From Clostridiaceae bacterium (lineage in GTDB: Bacteria > Bacillota > Clostridia > Oscillospirales > Acutalibacteraceae): 26,226 bases of DNA. The notes under the pieces are model-generated. The model was not told the DNA's origin. It was given only the letters and a program-made list of their open reading frames with translations, and did no database searches. Within the stretch, counting starts at the first letter, position 1. Every line of letters starts with the position of its first letter. The translations under genes and the position numbers were made by a program. The stretch spans positions 1 through 26,226 of the forward strand of contig CAJGCL010000015.1 in the NCBI GenBank assembly GCA_904501675.1, in the 5' to 3' direction. This document shows, piece after piece, positions 23,670 to 26,226 of the stretch.

Positions 23670-25035
23670 CTCTATACTCCAATGTGGAGAATAATGTGTA
23701 CTGTGCATCCCAGTGGAGTTTTACTCTTTCGGTTGCACCATGACGGTTCTTAACAACATCAACGTCTGCCTGAGTCATATCGACCTGTTCAGCATCCTTA
23801 TCTTTATCCTTATTGTAATAATATCCCTCGCGATAAAGCATCATAACAATATCCGCGTCCTGCTCAATTGAGCCTGATTCACGAAGGTCAGAAAGCTGAG
23901 GTCTATTTGAAGCTTTACCATTCTTTTCGGGACCACGGGAAAGCTGACAGCAACAAACAACAGGTATCTTCATATCCTTTGCTAGCATTTTAAGGCTTCG
24001 CGTAATCTCGGTGACTTCCTGAACACGATTTTCTTTCTTTTTTGCTGATTCCATAAGACCAAGGTAGTCAATAATAATGCAATCAACATCACGTGCACGT
24101 CTTATTTTTGATTTAATTTCAGGAACCGTTATTGATGCTGTATCATCAAAATATAAGTTACATTTACCAAGTCTTTCAGTGGCTTCTGCAAGTCTCACCC
24201 ATTCTTCAGGTGAAATATTACCTGAACGAAATTTATTAGAATCAACACGCGCTTCAGTTGAAAGAACACGGGAAGCAAGCTGTTCATTTGACATTTCAAG
24301 GGAAAAGAAAACAACCTTTTTACCTGTCATAGCAACGTTTCTTGCGATGTTAAGAGCAAAACTTGTTTTACCCATAGCAGGACGTGCACCAATAATAACA
24401 AGGTCAGATTTATTAAGACCGGATGTTATTTCGTCGAGCTTTGAAAAGCCCATAGGCATACCCTTGTACTCATCCGCGTTTTCAGAAGTAATCTTAGCAA
24501 GTGATGGATAAACTTCTGCAGAAATAACATCGCTAAGACGTTGAAGAGAACCAGTAGTTTTACCTCTTCTGATATCGTAGATTTTCTGTTCGGTTGAATC
24601 GAGAATCTTGTCTGCTTCGGCACCACCGCCTGTTGCGGACTCAATAGTTTCTTTTGAAATAGAAATCAACAAACGAAGAAAATATTTTTCTCGTACAATC
24701 TTACAATAATTTTCAACGTTGGCGGCAGACGGAACACTCTGAGCAATCTGGAAAAGAAGATTTTTCCCGTTTTCTTTATCAAAAGAATTGTCAGCGCTAA
24801 GCTTATCAAGAACGGTTAAAGCATCTATTCTTGAGCCTAAAGTATCAAGCACAACAATAGCATCCATAATTGCCCTATGCTGAGGTATGTAGAAATAATC
24901 CGGCCTGATGTGAGAAAGAACAGCACTCACACATTCCGGGTTGATTAAAATTGAACCAATAACAGCCTGTTCTGTTTCAAGGCTGTATGGTAAATCATTT
25001 AAATCATATGATTGAAAACTGTTTTTATCAGCCAT
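23662..25035 (-). CDS. dnaB: replicative DNA helicase DnaB (DnaC of Bacillus)
   Basis: Hexameric helicase that opens the replication fork. The N-terminal primase-interacting domain (about 12-120: PYSLETEQAVIGSIL, RPDYFYIPQHRAIMDAI) joins through a linker to the RecA-like domain. There the Walker A is GARPAMGKTS (216-225), the H1a region VVFFSLEMSNEQLASR follows, and Walker B is CIIIDYLGLM, then CCCQLSRGPE and the DIVMMLYREGYY motif. The 457 residues are normal and no intein is present. GGAAGG precedes the ATG, 23 bases after rplI. Confidence 0.97.
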   Translation of the reverse strand: MADKNSFQSYDLNDLPYSLETEQAVIGSILINPECVSAVLSHIRPDYFYIPQHRAIMDAIVVLDTLGSRIDALTVLDKLSADNSFDKENGKNLLFQIAQSVPSAANVENYCKIVREKYFLRLLISISKETIESATGGGAEADKILDSTEQKIYDIRRGKTTGSLQRLSDVISAEVYPSLAKITSENADEYKGMPMGFSKLDEITSGLNKSDLVIIGARPAMGKTSFALNIARNVAMTGKKVVFFSLEMSNEQLASRVLSTEARVDSNKFRSGNISPEEWVRLAEATERLGKCNLYFDDTASITVPEIKSKIRRARDVDCIIIDYLGLMESAKKKENRVQEVTEITRSLKMLAKDMKIPVVCCCQLSRGPEKNGKASNRPQLSDLRESGSIEQDADIVMMLYREGYYYNKDKDKDAEQVDMTQADVDVVKNRHGATERVKLHWDAQYTLFSTLEYRDE

Positions 25036-25058
25036 AGCTTTTACCCTTCCGGAAAATT

Positions 25059-25502
25059 TTATGCCTCAATTACCTGAACTTTAAAGTCTGCAGTAACCTG
25101 AGGATGAAGACGAATTTGCGCATTATAAGTACCAAACGCTTTAATATCATCAACGGTAATTTTACGCTTATCAACCTTAATTGCAAAACTAGTTGAAACA
25201 AACTGTGAAATTTCTTTAGCAGTAACGCTACCAAAAAGTTTACCGTTTGCTCCACCTTTCGCTTTGATAACAACTGTCTGTCCTTTTATTTTTCCAGCAT
25301 TTACTTTAGCTGCTTTAAGCTCTTCATCTGCCTTAAACTGCTCAGAAGACTGTTTGTTCTTAAGTTCAGACATAAGCTGCGCATTAATTTCAGCAGCAAG
25401 TCCCTTTGGGAAAAGAAAATTACGGGCATAGCCCTCAGAAACTGATACCTTTTCTCCTTTTTTACCAAGACCTTTTACGTCATTTTTTAATATAACTTCC
25501 AT
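25059..25502 (-). CDS. rplI: 50S ribosomal protein L9
   Basis: Large-subunit protein that binds 23S rRNA and limits ribosome slippage. The 147 residues have the standard L9 plan: the N-terminal domain with the signature GYARNFLFPKGLA, a long connecting helix (about 40-75), and the C-terminal RNA-binding domain starting near GKLFGSVTAKEIS. GGAGG stands six bases before the ATG. It lies between gdpP and dnaB, an order also seen in Bacillus. Confidence 0.98.
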   Translation of the reverse strand: MEVILKNDVKGLGKKGEKVSVSEGYARNFLFPKGLAAEINAQLMSELKNKQSSEQFKADEELKAAKVNAGKIKGQTVVIKAKGGANGKLFGSVTAKEISQFVSTSFAIKVDKRKITVDDIKAFGTYNAQIRLHPQVTADFKVQVIEA

Positions 25503-25523
25503 TTTAGTACCTCCGTGTAAAGA

Positions 25524-26226
25524 TTATTTATTATTTAAATATTCACTGATTGCATCGAGAAGCATAGCTTTAGCTCCTTCTGAGTCACTTGCCTTTATCT
25601 GGGCAGCAGCCATAGTAATATGACCACCACCATTGAGCTGTTCCATTATAAGCTGAACATTCTCTTCGCCAAGTGAACGAGCAGAAATCTGATATTTACC
25701 AAGACCTAGCTTTGATATAACAAATGATGCTTTTACACCATCAATATTGAGCATATCGTCTGCTGCAGATGAAGTAACAATACGGATATTTTTATTATCA
25801 GAGTTGCAAACACCTATCATAAATCCGTTAAATATTTTCGAGTTGGAAATGATCTCATTTTTAATAGATGTCATTTCAGCGTCAATCGAAAAAAACTTTT
25901 TAACCTGGACAGTATCAGCACCACTATCTCTTAAGAATCCTGCCGCCTCAAACGTACGCTGGGATGTTCTGAGAACAAAATCCTTGGTATCAAGGACAAT
26001 ACCCGAAAATAGAGCTGTAGCAACATCAGCAGAAGGATTATCCTGAATTGTTGAATATTGAATCAATTCAGAAACCATTTCACAGGTAGATGAAGCAGAT
26101 GGAACACTATATGATATATCTGCATCGGAAATATAATCCTCTGTACGTCTATGGTGGTCAATAACAATAGTAGAACCTGCAAGGTCATACAAATCAGGAC
26201 ATTCTGTGAGAGCTTTGCGTTGAGTA
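25524..26226 (-). CDS. gdpP: GdpP-type DHH/DHHA1 c-di-AMP phosphodiesterase, partial (N-terminus beyond window)
   Basis: C-terminal 233 residues of a protein that continues past the window edge. The visible part has VIDHHRR of the DHH domain, the Mn2+-dependent phosphodiesterase core, and the DHHA1 substrate-binding motif GGGHITMAAAQI near the end. In Firmicutes the protein directly upstream of rplI and dnaB is GdpP, a membrane protein with PAS and degenerate GGDEF domains that hydrolyses the second messenger c-di-AMP. Those N-terminal parts are not visible, so a shorter soluble DhhP-type enzyme is not excluded, but gene order favours GdpP. It ends 21 bases before rplI. Confidence 0.88.
   Translation of the reverse strand, partial: TQRKALTECPDLYDLAGSTIVIDHHRRTEDYISDADISYSVPSASSTCEMVSELIQYSTIQDNPSADVATALFSGIVLDTKDFVLRTSQRTFEAAGFLRDSGADTVQVKKFFSIDAEMTSIKNEIISNSKIFNGFMIGVCNSDNKNIRIVTSSAADDMLNIDGVKASFVISKLGLGKYQISARSLGEENVQLIMEQLNGGGHITMAAAQIKASDSEGAKAMLLDAISEYLNNK

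Overview
The window is a gene-dense, AT-rich stretch of a low-GC Gram-positive chromosome. The best guess is an anaerobic Clostridia member of the Ruminococcaceae/Oscillospiraceae type. Evidence: strong Shine-Dalgarno sites, an endonuclease-type MutL, a YlbF-family protein with a cysteine tail, GdpP-L9-DnaB gene order, and a secreted protein with a type I dockerin, a hallmark of cellulosome-like systems in ruminococci and clostridia. No rRNA, tRNA, CRISPR array, insertion sequence or phage gene was seen, and no gene-free stretch exceeds about 220 bases.

Layout. (1) 1-10028, minus strand: one long co-directional run read from a promoter near 10091-10119: alpha/beta hydrolase, miaB, a YlbF-family gene, mutS, mutL, miaA, an HlyD-like membrane protein and yggS (cut by the window edge). 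It joins mismatch repair (MutS, MutL) to both steps of ms2i6A37 tRNA modification (MiaA, MiaB). (2) 10246-11628, plus strand: a tandem ThyX-like protein with its own promoter and a candidate NrdR operator pair. It converges on (3) 11681-13129, minus strand: a secreted transglutaminase-fold protein ending in a dockerin. (4) 13339-15961, plus strand: two short operons, pyrophosphatase-like/Nudix fusion plus small multidrug-export-family membrane protein, then thiamine pyrophosphokinase plus a HAD phosphatase. (5) 16000-19636, minus strand: GH3 glycosidase followed by an aldehyde dehydrogenase. (6) 19751-26226, minus strand: gdpP (partial), rplI, dnaB, tilS, hpt, ftsH, tightly packed and ending in a clear terminator.

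Most genes are housekeeping. The parts that deserve a second look are the ThyX-ThyX fusion, in which each half keeps a different piece of the ThyX active-site signature and which sits behind a possible NrdR box pair; a MiaB that stops before the TRAM domain; an ftsH whose membrane anchor can only be translated in full from an AUA codon placed 7 bases after a good Shine-Dalgarno; the pyrophosphatase-like/Nudix fusion; and the transglutaminase-dockerin protein. No clearly new defence or mobile system was found. Domain and motif assignments were made by eye, without database searches.
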